Source: Volutella citrinella | Taxonomy: Eukaryota; Ascomycota; Sordariomycetes; Hypocreales; Nectriaceae | Assembly: GCA_034401135.1 (NCBI GenBank) | Contig: JAWZSP010000006.1 | Location: 868,001-932,000, forward strand | Reading direction: 5' to 3' | DNA length: 64,000 bases | In this document: one piece after another, positions 1 to 13,042 of the stretch | Layout of the letters: every line of letters begins with the position of its first letter | How positions within the stretch are numbered: the first letter of the stretch is position 1 | Program-made: the position numbers and the translations under genes | The notes under the pieces: model-generated | Database searches by the model: none | What the model saw: the letters and a program-made list of their open reading frames with translations, nothing else | Told to the model about the DNA's origin: nothing

Positions 1-1721
1 TGGCAGACAACATCCGACCCCGTGCGCCAATAGTGGCGAGCTGAGTGGCTGCAACTGAGACATTTGGCTGTGGACTATTGTATGCAGGCTGGGAATAACC
101 CGCGCATGACTGCGGCTAGCTGAATATGCAGCTCGTCGATAATCGTCACGCAATAGCCACGACTTGGTGTGCGAGTCGCATGTTGGGTGTCTAGACCAAT
201 ATTTCTGCTTCAAGATCGATGGATGGCTGTCTGTGGCACATCCATCGAACCATGCATACTCTCCAACTTGGTTAGTAGTGCCATTCCTGCAAGGCTTGGC
301 ACAACTGTGCCTTCAGCCGACGACATAGTCAAGCGACTCGCAGACACAGCCTAGCTGTTTGAACTAACGCGCGAATGGACTAGAATCCATCCTTGGTGGC
401 TCCACGAAGTCAGCTCTTGTTCATTACGGAGTAATTACCCCACGATCAATGACGATGAAGCTTTCCGCCCTTGCATATGGCGGTGTTGACACTAGTCTCA
501 TTTGCAGGAGTGGCTTTGGATCGTGGGTTGTCGGCAGTCGGTCCCTCTCCAAACTATGAGGCCTTTTTGCACTTATGGTCATAACAGGTAAGGCTCCGAT
601 GCTAGAGGAGACAAGCTGACTTGTCTGAGTGGCATCATCGGCGATGGCTTCCCTTGCGCTCCTGGTCTATGAGACAAAAAGATCAAAGGGTCTCCCTCGC
701 TCAACGGTTGCTAGGGCATCACGACTGTCGAGTCCAGCAGCCAACGGCACGTTGCCAACTCAAGGCTGCTCAAGACCGCCGCGGGTCGACACACGCCATC
801 GGTTTATTGCCTTCTACAAGTCCGAATCCTGGGCTCCTTAGCCTGTGACTCCCCCGCATTCATATTTCCCCTGACTTCGTCTCCCTCCCCTCGTGAAAAC
901 CATGACGTGGCGCACATCTCATCTGCAGGCGACCAAAACCACTGGGCGTTGTGTAGACGACTGCTCAAGCGTCACGCCGTCCGAAATAAGCTAAATCACT
1001 GGGGCGGCCTGCTAAAAAAAAAAAAAATCCCTACAGCGACGGGGGGCGCACGCTAACCCTTTGTCGGCTCCTAGTCGATGGGGGCGGCTTGGTCGGTGAT
1101 TTGTAACCTTTGTCAGGTCCTCAGATAGCTACATGCCCCGCAAAGGAGCAGGGCCTTAATATTATTCTTCTGCCAGGATGCTGGTAGGATGGCGCCATGG
1201 ACTGGTCGGTTAGTTACCGCGAGTCAGTCCACGACACAACTCTGGAACCAGAACAGGCAGGAGTTTAGAATGAGCATTATAACCCACGCATTTATAAGTT
1301 TGCCTTCACAGAGGTTGGTCGAGGTTGATGAAAAGCGGGATGGGCGCTCTGACCCCTGGTGACAAAACATGACAGGCCAGGGACCATCGGATGCAGTCAC
1401 TAATTATAGTCGCCAAATGCCGACCTCTCCGAGAGTGTGGTTGGGGTTTCTCCACAAGTATCGGGCAGTAGCGTTGGTCGTGATCTCATTGGCGTCAGTC
1501 AAACAACATGGGAGAGCCTCATCCGCTACACACCTAGATCCTACAGGATCTGGTCAGCCCAGAGGGATACGGGAGCCCACGCGCTCTTGCCGAATAAGCC
1601 AAGAGGCATATATATTTGCCATCAAGCACCAGCCAATGCGTCCTTGACATGAAAGCCGCCTTCTCTACCCACCAGCCTACCACTGTGATCATCTTCTTGT
1701 ACAGTGATATCAGTCTTCATC
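1..1721. other. Intergenic, left edge, no gene seen
   Basis: Only short frames without convincing start, splice pattern or domain. It holds an A14 run at 1014-1027 and presumably the promoter of the gene starting at 1722. Confidence 0.5.
1609..1615 (+). promoter_or_regulatory. TATA-like box upstream of secreted protein gene
   Basis: TATATAT lies about 110 bp before the ATG at 1722, in an otherwise mixed-composition stretch. The position suits a fungal core promoter; the assignment rests on position and sequence only. Confidence 0.35.
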
Positions 1722-2698
1722 ATGCAGCCGTCGCTCTGGGCCCACCCAGCCCTATCAGCCCTACTCTTTGCCTCTCTGGGCCAAACCATCACCGTTTTCG
1801 ATGGCCCGCTGGTTCAAACCAGCACAGATGATCTTGGTGGTGACTTCCCTCCGGAGTTCTTGTTCTATGACGGCCTGCAAAAGTACAGCGAAGGCGTCAG
1901 ACGTGTTTTCGACGTAGTGTGCCCCGGCACGCGCGGCGTAGTCAGCTCCATCCCCCGGGAGATGCAGTTGGCTAGACCCCTCGGCGACAAGGGCAGCTCC
2001 ATCATCGCCAAGATCTCATCCGACAAGTTGCTTGAGGTGTCAGCGACGAGGGGTGGCGACATGTGTGAACAAGCAGCACAACGCATCGTTGGCAACCTGC
2101 AAGAAGCCGAGAGTCAAGGCAAGCCCCTTAAACGTCAGGTCCTTGCTGTCGGTGGCGGTAAGTGTCTCTCCTGCTACAACGCCTACCCTTGCTTTGGTCC
2201 CCCGTGCTGACCCGGACAATAGGAGACATATGGAGTGCTCGAGTCCGAAGTGTCGGTCCCGACGATAGTGGAATCGACACCAGTCCCAATCGCCACCTCG
2301 GATTTGGTCAGATTCAATGCTGGCGCGGCGGCGCATTCGGCCACGACAGCTACACCCTTATCAGCACCCTCCTTGACACGAGCCAACTGCAAGAGACGAT
2401 CTCCAAGTGCAGAGGGCTCAACAAATTTTCACTCGGGGAATACAGGCCCAACGTCTTGCCCGACACTCCGGGGTACGACAAGACTCTCGACCCCCAGCTT
2501 GCCCTGAACAAAGACCGGACACTGCCTGATCACATCGCCACCTGGGAGCAGGATCAGCATCAAGAGGAGTGCATCACAGGGCGTATCGCTGCGATGTGGG
2601 GTCTTAAGGGCAAGGGCCTAGGATGCCCTTATGCCTTGGATCTTATTGTTCAGGGCACCTCGTTGGAATTGAATCGGTTCCGCGACGTCAAGGCCTAG
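1722..2698 (+). CDS. Secreted protein of unknown function
   Basis: Two exons, 1722-2157 and 2223-2698, joined across a 65-nt intron (GTAAGT donor, AG at 2221-2222). The join restores one frame (GGA at the junction) and gives about 303 residues. The ATG at 1722 is preferred because it directly begins a signal-peptide-like N-terminus (MQPSLWAHPALSALLFASLG); the frame before it has only a GTG. The mature part starts near ITVFDGP and has several cysteines, among them one in DMCEQAA near residue 108, one in IQCW and one in EECITG. No catalytic motif or known domain was recognised. It converges with the hydrolase gene ending at 3215. The secretion call is good, the function is unknown. Confidence 0.75.
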
Positions 2699-3214
2699 AT
2701 ACTACGGCCCGTCTTCTTTTCCAACCCCGTACTTTATTCCATATGCTAGCCTGATTAGACTCTTCATATTACAAGACCATGGTCACAGTATGCAAGTTTG
2801 CCGTTGTTTAATATTCATCAGTATGAACCAATGCCCTACAAGACTAGGCTCGTAACGCCGGCATTACCAAGCGAGAATGTCGGATGTTTGGGGAGGTCCT
2901 TGCCCTTGCGCGCGCGGCTTATCTGTGCGATGCGAGCCGGCGTTGTTTATGATTGGCGGCGTTGGTCGCCTCCCCGCCCAGTGGAGTCGCACTCAAGCAG
3001 ATGGGGTTTGTTATCAGGTCTACCTTACCCAAGATGGTGATGTCGATAATTAGGTGGGCAGCTCCTCATCAAATATCACGCCGTCACATCTTCATTTACC
3101 ATCTACCGATAAAGCAGTCCCTATTGATCCATATGATGTACATTGAACACGTTCACTCAGTCACACACGATAGTCTCAACTTCCTGACATTCTCCATCCC
3201 TCTAGATTCCGCAG
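2699..3214. other. Intergenic between convergent genes
   Basis: 3' flanks of the secreted protein gene and of the minus-strand hydrolase. Nothing else recognised. Confidence 0.6.
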
Positions 3215-4501
3215 TCAAACCTCCTCATAGTGCACCGTCCTGAGGAGCTGAGCACTGTCTTCAATAAACTCAAAGCTCTTGGACAGGCCCCTCTCGGGAT
3301 GGTTGTAATGCGCAAATGCGTGCGGCGAACCGGCATATCGTTTCGTCGTCACTTGGTTGCCCGCATCCTTCAACATTTGTCCGTAGAGCTCGCCCTCGTC
3401 TCGCTCCAAATCGAACTCGGCCGTGACCACATGCCCGCGCGGCATGTTCTTCAGGTTGGGCGCCAGAATTGGGGTCATGATCCACTGACTAAAGGCGCGA
3501 TCTTGTTCATCTACACAAGTTAGTAGTCGCGCTTGGTCAAGGGCGTTAACATACCTGGGTCTTCCCCTAGCCAGTACTTCAAGAACCATTGCTCACGCCC
3601 GAGGCCGCCCCAAGGCAAGTGTTTATAGAGCCGTGCGCTCTCATAAGAGCAGTTTTCAGGCGTTAGTTCTTTCAATCTGGTGCTGCAGTAGCGCATGTCC
3701 GTAGCGGGAACAATCATCAAGTGAAGTTTGATGTCGATAGCTTCATCTCTTGCAAAATGCGCCAAGACGGCCGCCATGTGACCACCGGCGGAGAGTCCAC
3801 CAAAGGACACGCTCTTGGGGTTGACGTTTAAGGAATCCGCATTATTGATGACCTGTGGAGATGAGCATCATTGCAAATTTGTGTACGGCAACTACTCACC
3901 CATTTGACAGCATCCCAACAGTCGTAAATCGCCGTCGGGAACTTGAACTCGGGCCCCATGCGATAGTCTACATCGACAACTTTGATTGCTGCCTTGTTGC
4001 ACATTTGTCGACACCAAGCTGCCTCAGACTTGAGTCCGCCAAGCACCCATCCGCCTAGAATGTCAGACTTGGAAAGCAAGGGGCTGGAGCATGACATACC
4101 ACCATGGAAATTGAGGTGGACCGGAAATGGGCCCGGTCCATTGGGGGAATATACTCTCACGGTGATGTCTCCCGCAGGGCGAGTTACCGGAATTTGACGA
4201 TCCTCAACGTGAAAGACTTCGGGTCCTTGAAGCCATTAGCGAACGATACAGCAGATTGAGAGGCGACAGTACCCGGACATGTCGGATACGTAAAGCTGTA
4301 CTTGGCTGGGTCCTGCCTGTAGTCTTGGATGCTGACTTCATCAGCTCTCACCATGGAGCCCCCATGAGAGTTCCAGAGCACCCTCCATTCTAGGTCTAGA
4401 CCAGGATAATCGCCCGGCGAGACTTCGAGACGACCCCGGCTTGACAGCGGCAGCGTAGCCGGCTGCTGGTCAACAGTGGTAACAGTGGTGCTGCGAGTCA
4501 T
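3215..4501 (-). CDS. Alpha/beta hydrolase, hormone-sensitive-lipase-like esterase
   Basis: Five exons (4273-4501, 4100-4225, 3900-4054, 3555-3852, 3215-3510) with 44-47 nt introns give 367 residues. The start is the ATG at 4501; the frame extends upstream only through a TTG. The spliced protein shows the HSL-family oxyanion motif HGGGW (its third Gly is made at a splice junction), the nucleophile elbow GLSAGG, an acidic region TAEFDLERDEG and the catalytic His in SPHAFAH. This is the full set expected for an esterase or lipase that hydrolyses carboxyl esters. No signal peptide is seen, so it is probably intracellular. The last intron has a textbook branch site ACTAAC. It is divergent from the peptide transporter at 4954. 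The substrate cannot be told. Confidence 0.88.
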
Positions 4502-4953
4502 TGCAAAGCCGTCGTGTCCAGACAAGTTACAGTCGACCCCGACGCTCTGGAGGGTTCAAACGAAACTATTCCCTTAAAACAGCCCTCCGTCCCGCCTCCG
4601 TCGACCCCGAGCCCCTACCCCCCGACGCCGACATCGTGGGCCGGGGCGATGACGGCGTCGACGGCGATTGGTGGCGTTGCATTGGCCGATCAATGGGCCC
4701 ACCCGCGCCGTCACGCGAGATAGGGCGCATCAACGCCGCCTATCACCACCATGACCAACAACCCCGCGTTATCTTTCATGCCATCCCAACGCAACGGGTC
4801 TGGGGTCATGGCTGCAGGGACACGTTTCCCCGTGTTTTTAAAAGGACCATCAAGTCATGCCCGTTTGACCGCTGCATCCGTGGCTCGATCCTGCTTGCTT
4901 CTTCTACCGATTTGAGGGCTTTTCACACCTCCCCACAGTGACGTGACAACAAC
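4502..4953. promoter_or_regulatory. Divergent promoter region, hydrolase / peptide transporter
   Basis: 452 bp between two head-to-head starts. A TTTTTAAAAGG stretch near 4834-4844 is the best core-promoter candidate for the plus-strand transporter. Shared control of the two genes is possible but unproven. Confidence 0.4.
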
Positions 4954-7010
4954 ATGGGTGTCGACACCAAGGACGCAATCACAAGCACGCCTGTCGATGC
5001 AGCTGGCGATGCGGCTAGCGTTGCAGACCACGAATCCAAGCCCGAGAACTCACAGTGGGAGGGCCTCCGACGCGTCCCGGACAAGCTGCCGCTGATTGCG
5101 CTGCTGATCCTGGTCGTCGAGGTGCGTCTATCCAGTGGTTAGCACCAGATCCACTCGCTAACGCGGCATTGCAGCTTGGAGAAAGATTTACCTACTTTGG
5201 TCTTTCTGGTCCCATCCAGAACTACATCAAGTATGTCTTCATAAGAGCCAATAGCCGAGCTTGTGGCTAATACCACCTTTTAGCAATCCATATGACCCTG
5301 GTTCCGACCTGCCGGGTGCCTTGGGCAAGGGACAAGCCGTTGCCACCGCCCTAGGCAACTTCTTCAAGTTTTGGGCCTATGCATCGACCGTCATCGGTGC
5401 CATTGTTGCCGGTGGGTTGACCTTGTCCCACCGCATCATGAGACAAAACTGACGCCTCCAGACCAATACCTTGGCAAGTACAAGGCCATCCTCTGCGCGG
5501 CCGGCATCTACATCGTCGGCCTTGTCATTCTGGTCACAACGTCAACCCCTACCGCCATCACCAACAATGCTGGTCTAGGCGGACTCATCGCCGCCATGGT
5601 CACCATTGGCCTCGGGACAGGCGGTATCAAGGCCAACGTCACGCCCCTCACGGCTGAGCAGTACACCAACTCGCAGCCCGTGTTGAAGACGCTCAAGTCG
5701 GGAGAGCAGGTTATTGTCGACCCCGAGTTGACTGTGCAGAGGCTATTCATGTGGTGAGTGCATCATTTGGAATGCTGAAGACACACTTCTCTAACCATGC
5801 TAGGTTCTACTGGGTTGTAAACATCGGCGCACTCTCGCCCCTAATCACTGTCAACGTAGAGGCCCACCACTCGTTTTGGTTGGCATACCTCGTTCCTCTC
5901 ATGTAAGCCACGCCGTTCTAGGTGACGACAATTCATTACTAATCTTTCAGTGCCATCATCATCTCGCTCGGTATATTCCTCCTAGGCCGCAACAAGTACA
6001 TCAAGGTACCACCAATGGGATCTGCCATCCTGGATGCCTGCCGAACGACCAGCATCGCCATCAAGGAGCACGGATTCGAGAACGCCAAACCCTCTGTTCT
6101 GCGACAGCGCGGCCACGATGAGAAGTATCCCATCGCCAGCCAAGAGAGATATACCGATGACTACGTTGGCGACGTGCAGAGCGGGTTGAAGAGCTGCAAG
6201 GTAAGCAATCCCGCTGCAGTTCCTATTTAATGTCTAAAAGTGGGCAGATGTTCTTGTTCTTCCCATTCTACTTCATCTGCTGGAACCAGATGTGGAATAA
6301 TCTCATCTCTCAGGCGGGCACCATGGCTCTCCACGGAACCCCCAATGACCTGCTGCAAAACTTGGACCCAATCGCTCTATGCATCTTCATCCCATTTCTG
6401 GATCGTGAGTGTTCCTTACCCCCTCGGCCTGATGTTTTCTGACTTGGACAGTCTTGGTGTATCCAATGCTCCGCAAGTACAAGATCGACTTTGACCCCGT
6501 CACCCGCATCTTCATGGGCTTCATGTTCGCTTCCGTATCGATGGTGTATGCATGCGTGCTGCAGCACTACATCTACAAATCACCACCCAACAGCATCCAC
6601 GTCTGGATCCAAGCGCCGAGCTACATCCTCGTGGCCTTCTCCGAGGCATTCGTCATCGTCACGGGGCTGGAGCTCGCGTTTACGCAAGCCCCAAAGAAGT
6701 AAGTCGCCACTGGAGTAATACCACGGTACATCTCTGTCCTTCAATGAAAAGTCAGCTGACAATCCCCATCAGCCTCCGTTCAGTGATCTCAGCCCTCTTC
6801 TGGCTGACGATTGCCGTGGCTGCAGCCATCTGCATCGCCCTGGGTGCCGTATCGCAGGACCCTTATTTAGTCTGGATGTATGGGGCCGTTGGTGTGTCCG
6901 GGTTTATTGCCGGCTGCGCATTTTATGCATGCTTCTTCCCCAGCCGCAAGAAGTGGGCACCGCGGGGGGTTGTCATTGAGGGTGTCCAAGATGGTAGGGC
7001 GGATAAGTAA
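4954..7010 (+). CDS. POT/PTR2-family proton-coupled oligopeptide transporter
   Basis: Nine exons (4954-5121, 5175-5230, 5284-5411, 5462-5753, 5804-5902, 5951-6200, 6248-6404, 6452-6698, 6773-7010) splice to 544 residues with all phases consistent. The first junction creates ELGERFTYFG, which matches the family signature ExxERFxYYG of proton-coupled peptide transporters. Further family-like segments are ADQYLGKYK, GTGGIKANV and the loop SQAGTM. Many hydrophobic helices fit the usual 12-segment fold in the plasma membrane, importing di- and tripeptides with protons. It is somewhat shorter than typical yeast PTR2. Identification to family is firm; peptide specificity is inferred. Confidence 0.92.
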
Positions 7011-8240
7011 TTATTAGTAGTTCTGCAAGCCGTATCAAGGCATCGAACCTGGTTGATGTTGCATTGGGCCACGTCTTGTCCTTTCCAGGTGACCACCCTA
7101 TACCTCCACACCACACACCTACAGACAGTCAGTTATTTATACTGCCTGCGCTAGGTAGCTCGTAGGGCCTATCGTTCGTCCAGGGCCGGGGTGGAAGTCC
7201 AGATAAAAGGCCGACCTGGGTGGTGGCAGCCCCCGTCACACAGCCTCGGACACGCATCGGAACCCCGACCAGTTCCTGCGCGTGGAGGGGAGGACTAGGA
7301 TAGCCTGACAATCACATCACCTTCAGGCAAAGGGGATAAAGGCGCCAAGGCTGCCAACCTTCACAAGACACACCGCGACGGCCAAAACCAGGCGAGCTGA
7401 CGCGTAAGGAGCAATCCGCCTCGCCAATGGGCTACTTCTCCTTGAACCCACGTTTGTTTCGGCTGGCGTCTTGGACGCCCTTGCCAAGCGACATGCTGCA
7501 GTCACGTGAATGGCCTTGATTGGCCGCCGTCGACCGCCCTGCACCTCATCCTCGCTCGCTCCGAGCTGCGTCTGGGCTCTGGCTGCCGGCCTGGCCTTGG
7601 CGCGCAATACGCCATTGGGCAGCCGTGAGCCGATCAATCCGGCTTGGCCCGGTCGCCAAGGTGCAGCCAAGACATGGCCCAGGCGCAGCCAAGCCGCTGC
7701 CAGTTGCGTACAGGGCCCCGGTACAGACGTGTACAGGTCCGCCGTAATTTAGGTGGCTCAGCTACCCACGAACGGCCGCTCCTTCCCCGCTGGAGCTGTG
7801 CTGTCGGCAGCAAGAGCAGGGGGTGCTAGGGGTCCTGCCGCCACTGCCACGGCCACTACGGGCGTAATTAGGTCCGCTATGGCTCTACGCGGAAAGCAGC
7901 CAGACTGGGCATCAAATGCCGGTACTTGGTGGCCCAGCGCGGGTGCACCCAGGTGACGCAGTCAGACGCTGCGGCCGTTGGTACCATCGTCGTACACAAG
8001 GAAGCGACGGCACCACTCCTGCCCCAGCAGCCACCACCCAATGCACCCATCGAGCAGCCTGCGCAAGGTTGGAAGGCGCAGCAAGGTGCCAAAGCAACAA
8101 GGGTCCCACTTGCCGAACATGCGAAAAAGGGTCCCCAAGCTCTCAGCCTTTTGTTGTTATTAAAGATTGCGCTCCTCTCCTTTCGTGTCCTGCTGCATTT
8201 TCGAGAGTAATCATCATCACTCCCATCTACCGCCTTCACC
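7011..8240. other. Intergenic, 1.2 kb
   Basis: GC-rich stretch with several short frames on both strands but no convincing gene. It contains the 5' region of the CYSTM-like gene at 8241. Confidence 0.5.
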
Positions 8241-8675
8241 ATGAACCAGCAGCAACCGTTCGTCTACCGCCTCCTCCTGCGTCCCGATGCGATATACTGA
8301 CCTGCGCGCCTCCACAGCTACGGCCAGCCCTACCCCCAGCAGGGCTACCCCCCTCAGGGCTATCCCCCCCCCGGCCAGCCCGTAAGTCCACGACGAACTG
8401 AAGCTTCGACTACCCGAATCGCCCGCTGACGGCGACATTTTGCAGATGAACTACGCTCCTCAGCCCCCTCCTCAGCAGCAAGATAAGGGCAGCGACAAGG
8501 GCTGTCTCTACGGATGGTGAGCAACCCCCCTCCCCGGTTTATTGCCTTTGGTGGCTCCCCCGCCACTCGCAGCGCTTCCTGCTGACACGTTCTCAGTCTG
8601 GCCACTCTGTGCTGCTGCTGGCTCTGCGGAGAGACCTGCGAATGCTGCCTCGATTGCTTGACCTGCTGCTGCTAA
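8241..8675 (+). CDS. Small CYSTM-like cysteine-rich membrane-tail protein
   Basis: Four small exons (8241-8257, 8318-8381, 8446-8516, 8597-8675) give a 76-residue protein, too fragmented to show as one open frame. The first half is Gln/Pro/Tyr-rich (GQPYPQQGYPPQGYPPPG); the second half is a cysteine cluster ending ECCLDCLTCCC. This arrangement is characteristic of the CYSTM family (cysteine-rich C-terminal membrane-associated module behind a Pro/Gln/Tyr tail), linked in yeast and plants to membrane-associated stress tolerance. The first donor is GTTCGT, off consensus, but only that choice keeps the frame. The call rests on composition and architecture. Confidence 0.8.
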
Positions 8676-11229
8676 GGAACGTCCCAACGGCCGAATCGAC
8701 ACACCAATGATCTTGCGATACCAGATTTAATTTCCGTGGTGCAATGCGCCGCGCGCCACCCCATTGTCACCTTCAACGAGAGTCAGCCTAGACAGGTATA
8801 TAATGAACAATTCATTCCTATGTCTATCTATAAGAACGGTCCACATATGCCACCAAGAGAACACAACGTGAATCGGATGGAGCGAGAAGCCACAGGTGTC
8901 CCAAGCCATCACTGTCGCCGCCAGATCGCCATGCAAAGAGCGACATCAAGCACGATTCCACCCACTTCAATGGTGGGATTGTTGGAGACGTCGGAAGCGA
9001 CCAAATCGAGTGACGGGAGTTTTTGCGTTGGATTTTCTGCACAGGCTAGCCAACCCGATGATTTTACGAATCATGAATTCCCATTGCTTGTGATTCCGCA
9101 TTGGTGCCCACTGCAAATGCACGGTCACCCTGAGCCCAACAAGGACTATCTACGTCGTAGATCGCAGATATCAGCCCACAGCACTCCCTGTACTATCGCG
9201 TGCCCGATCCATTGAAGGGATATTCTGACTCTTGACGAATATACGCGTAGGCAGGCCCAAGACGCAGGTACGCACCCTCGAGCATGGGGAATGCGTATCC
9301 TTCCGCCACTCATGACACAGCAGCAAGATATTCCACACATGCAGGATCTTCCTTGACGTAGACTAATGACATTGCCATCGCTATGCCTATTTTCGACTGC
9401 CCGAATATTGCATCCCTCGGCAATGTCAAGGCCCACGTCTTCAAAAGCTTGCGAGAAGATCTCCAACGAGGTGAGCCACGGCCGTCGAGTGGGCTCTCGC
9501 TTCGCCGCGGCGGCGCCGACAAGCAAAAGAACTTCACCAGCGGCCCGATTCGACTTTGTCTGCCTCGACAGCACGGTGAAGGACTCATTCAACAAGATCC
9601 TCAGTGGCCAGTCCCACAATAAACCCGACGCGCTACCAACGGCCCTCCCGAAGGCCCGGGCCTCCATTGCCATTAGCCCCCGAAATGATGCTGCTCCGTA
9701 CGCAGCACCCAATCAGCGCCCGACAAGCTCGTGCCCGACTCAAGTCCTGCATTGTAGCGTCTACCTAAAACTGAAGCTGTTTGAGCTCCTAAAACTTGCC
9801 GCAATTGGTGCTCTCGCATCTGGTTTCCAAAAGGGAAATGACGGAGGCCGCTGGGAGATGCATGCGGCAGTACTGTACTCATAGGACGCCGAGTAGTGTC
9901 GTTTCCCATGCAAAATAGGGAACAGGCGCAGAAAGCAGCCCTAGGAACCCGGTGAGGTTGGCACCCGTGCACCTACACCTTGACCAGGACACGTCCACCA
10001 GTAGCACACGTCTGAAACCAAAGAATTCAGGCATCATATCTCAGAGTGATCCACAAAATTAAGTTTCTGCGTCCCGCGCTGCCGTTGAAGCCCGGGATGC
10101 TGAAACGACAAGGTCAGAGGTGGTACAGCTTTCCTGAAGGTTGACCCCGTTGGTAGTGATATTTCGTCCGTTAATGATGTGAGGCGAAATTAGAGAGCGG
10201 TTTCGTTCCTAGAGGATGCATCTCTGGCGGTTTGTGCGATGCTCTGGTGCAGTCGTACTGCATCAGCGGCCAACCGCCCCTCTGACAGCTAGCTAGTGAG
10301 TTGCCAGCGGCAGTTTTATGCCTGACAGCTCACGACGTGACAGCCATCTGAGCCTCATTTTCTGCAGTAGTCCAACGCACCCCCCACGCAACAGTGATGC
10401 ACCCGTGTTATTATTATCCTTAGGGACACGTAGGGCTGAGTCGGAGCATGTTGCAACTACAGCCGGACGGGTTCACACGCCGCCTAACTGCCACCCCGGT
10501 ATTGTAGGTCTCCGCTTGATGATTTTGGACATCGAATCATACGTATCAGTCAAGTTGAGTCGTACTGGACGAATGACCTGATCAGCCGCCGATTGGTGCA
10601 TTTGATTTATACACCCGCCCGTGCGATCACAGCTCCCTCGGTCTGGCCCATTGTGGTCTTCAGCAATCGGCCCACAAGATTTTCTTGGCTTCCAGAGCCG
10701 GTGTTCCGCGCCTCACCTCAAGACCCGCAGTTGGAATCGTGGAGAGTTCGGAGGCATGCCACCCGTACGCGACGGCCAATCAGGATATGGCAGGCTGAGC
10801 ACAAGCCGCCACCGTCACAGCTTTCTCGAATTCCAGCGCCACGGCGCCACGACTCGTTTGGTCTGGCGCGTCTCCCTGGCCAGTGGCCTTTGCGTACGGC
10901 CAGCCCGAGCCCGCGACGCTAGTTCGGTCGCGGAAAGCATAATGATGCAATGCGCTGCGTGGCAGAAGTTTGCAAGAATAGTTTGCGATTGGCTTTATAA
11001 TAACCACAGGTCTGGCCCTCAGCCCTAAAGGCTTAAATCACATGCCCCTCTCTGAATCTCCCGCACGAGCCGGTACGAATATTGACTTGTCTTTGTTTGC
11101 CTGAGGTGTAGGATCTCCCAGCGCTGGTGCTCTCCTCGGGTCTAAAATACCTGCTCTGATAATCATTAAGGCACGGCGCGCAAGCCTTACCCACGCTCCT
11201 CCCGGCATTGGACGCCGTAGGGGGCATCC
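8676..11229. other. Gene-poor 2.5 kb region
   Basis: No gene could be supported. Overlapping frames occur at 9146-9712 (minus) and 9366-9884 (plus), but neither shows a domain, a signal peptide or a splice pattern. The start of the minus frame and the frames at 10318-11028 look like chance. Confidence 0.45.
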
Positions 11230-13042
11230 ATGACTCAACCAAAGACTCAAGATTCCGTCCCCATGCTGGAGATGAAGCAATCCAACGCCTCGGCCGAACA
11301 GCCCGTGTTCCGTGGCCTCGCGTCAAAGCGGAAAGGGCGGGTGTTGGTCCTGCTGGAGGTCATGTTGGGCTGGTTTCTCATCGTCGTCATGTCGTGTTCC
11401 GTCTTTGCGGTCCTCAGAACCTACGACAACCGAGACTACATGTCGAGCAAGACCAAGAAAGAGTTCAATGCCATCATGCTGGGCCTCACACTGCTCTGGG
11501 GTCTCATTCTGGTTGGTGGCCTAGGTGACATGGTCGCGTTGATGCGATGGTGGGTGCTCAGCAGACGATATTGGTCAAAGAAAAAGGTCAGTGCATCAGC
11601 CGCGACTTGGGTGGTCTTATTCTGATAGCATCGTCTAGGTGGAAAAGATCCTGCAGGCTGAGAGTATTCTCACCCTCACTCTTCTTGCACTCAAGACGAA
11701 GAACTTGGGTATCCATTTCACTGCCTTCTTCTGGCTGCTAATCGTAATTGTAAGCGCGGAACAGTTGGCGATATACTTACTACAAAGTTGACGAATGAAT
11801 TAGGGCACACAAGTAGGGGTGGCCTTGATTGGCCTTTGCTTCGAGATTGAGACTTCTCGGAGTCTTGCCAACGTCAAAACCCTTGGCATCGTTCAAGTAG
11901 CAGACATGTCCAATTTTGAAATGGTGGATAGTCTAAAGGGACAAGCTGTCTCCCGCTCTGCCGTGGAATACATGGCCAACAGGTGTGTATCCTTCGTTGT
12001 TTGAGGGTTGTCTCCAGTGCTAACGACTCACCGCAGCTATGGTCAAATGTCCCTAGCTTACGACATGGCACCGTTAGACCAAAGGCCAGCCAGGGGCCAG
12101 CTAAGAGACCCAGGAGACCCCTTGATGTTCTGCGGGGAGGACGAATGCATATACGTCTTTTACGAAACCCCCCCAGACAAGAACAACAATGCCAATAGTT
12201 TGACTGTGGCCACGGAACGATCCATCAACGCCACCACTCGATGCGAGAGCCACAAGGTAGTCAGCTCCAACAACGACAATGTCACGATAGAGTGGAACGG
12301 GAATCAAAACCTCACTTTCGACTTTCCTCTGCTCAACGGACCAAACCAGACGACTTACTCGACCAACTCGTCCATCGCCTGCGGCACTGGCTGCAGCATC
12401 GTTTCCGCGATTGAAGTGACGCCCGACTCGAAATGGTACTACAACTGCACGGTCAATGTAGGCATCGTCATGAATGCTACGCAGCCTGCCCACATGGTGG
12501 CTGATACCATTCGCAACCTCTCCGCGTCCGCCATTGCACTGCAGGGGTTCCTAGGCATTTCTGAGCTGCAAACCTTGGACATGCAGTTCCGAGTGTATCC
12601 CTCAGAGTCCATCTTCGGATTTCCAGTCGACGGCGACGCAAGCTCCGTGGCGGTCAAGCTGAACCGCTTCGCTATTGGCACGATTGGTGTCATTGCGGAC
12701 AACAACTCACCTATCAACATTACCGGCATGGTGCCCCAGCAGCTGTCCGAGCTCAACGTCAAGCATTGGAACAATGCCGTTGCCATTTTCCTGACGATTC
12801 CGCTCCTCTACCTTGGCTTGGGTCTAATTGCCGTCTTTGTAGCAACGCGGGTCGCGATTCCGACTGGTGGGCCGGTAGCCATCGCTCAGGTTTTGCGAAC
12901 AATGTACACTCAGCCGACAGCCGAGGGGAGGCCGAACGGCCAAGATCGCTGGATCTACCGGTCGAGACACGTGTCGGGTGGACTGTACGATTTGTATATG
13001 GAGCCTCAGGCTGGCTTTCCCGAGCCTACAGGTTCTACATAA
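11230..13042 (+). CDS. Multi-pass membrane protein with large glycosylated loop, unknown function
   Basis: Four exons (11230-11586, 11639-11749, 11804-11982, 12037-13042) give 550 residues. Two hydrophobic helices lie near the N-terminus (about residues 35-60 and 77-100), another spans the exon 2/3 junction (around residues 137-165), and a last one lies near the C-terminus (LLYLGLGLIAVFVA). Between the last two is a loop of over 250 residues with many N-x-S/T sites (for example NATT, NLTF, NQTT, NSSI, NCTV, NATQ, NLSA, NITG) and several cysteines, as expected for an extracytoplasmic domain. The topology resembles fungal-specific hypothetical membrane proteins. No enzyme or transport motif was seen. 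Confidence 0.85.

Noticed and set aside
9146..9712. 188-codon minus-strand frame
   Set aside because: No domain, signal or splice support, and overlapped by an equally long plus frame.
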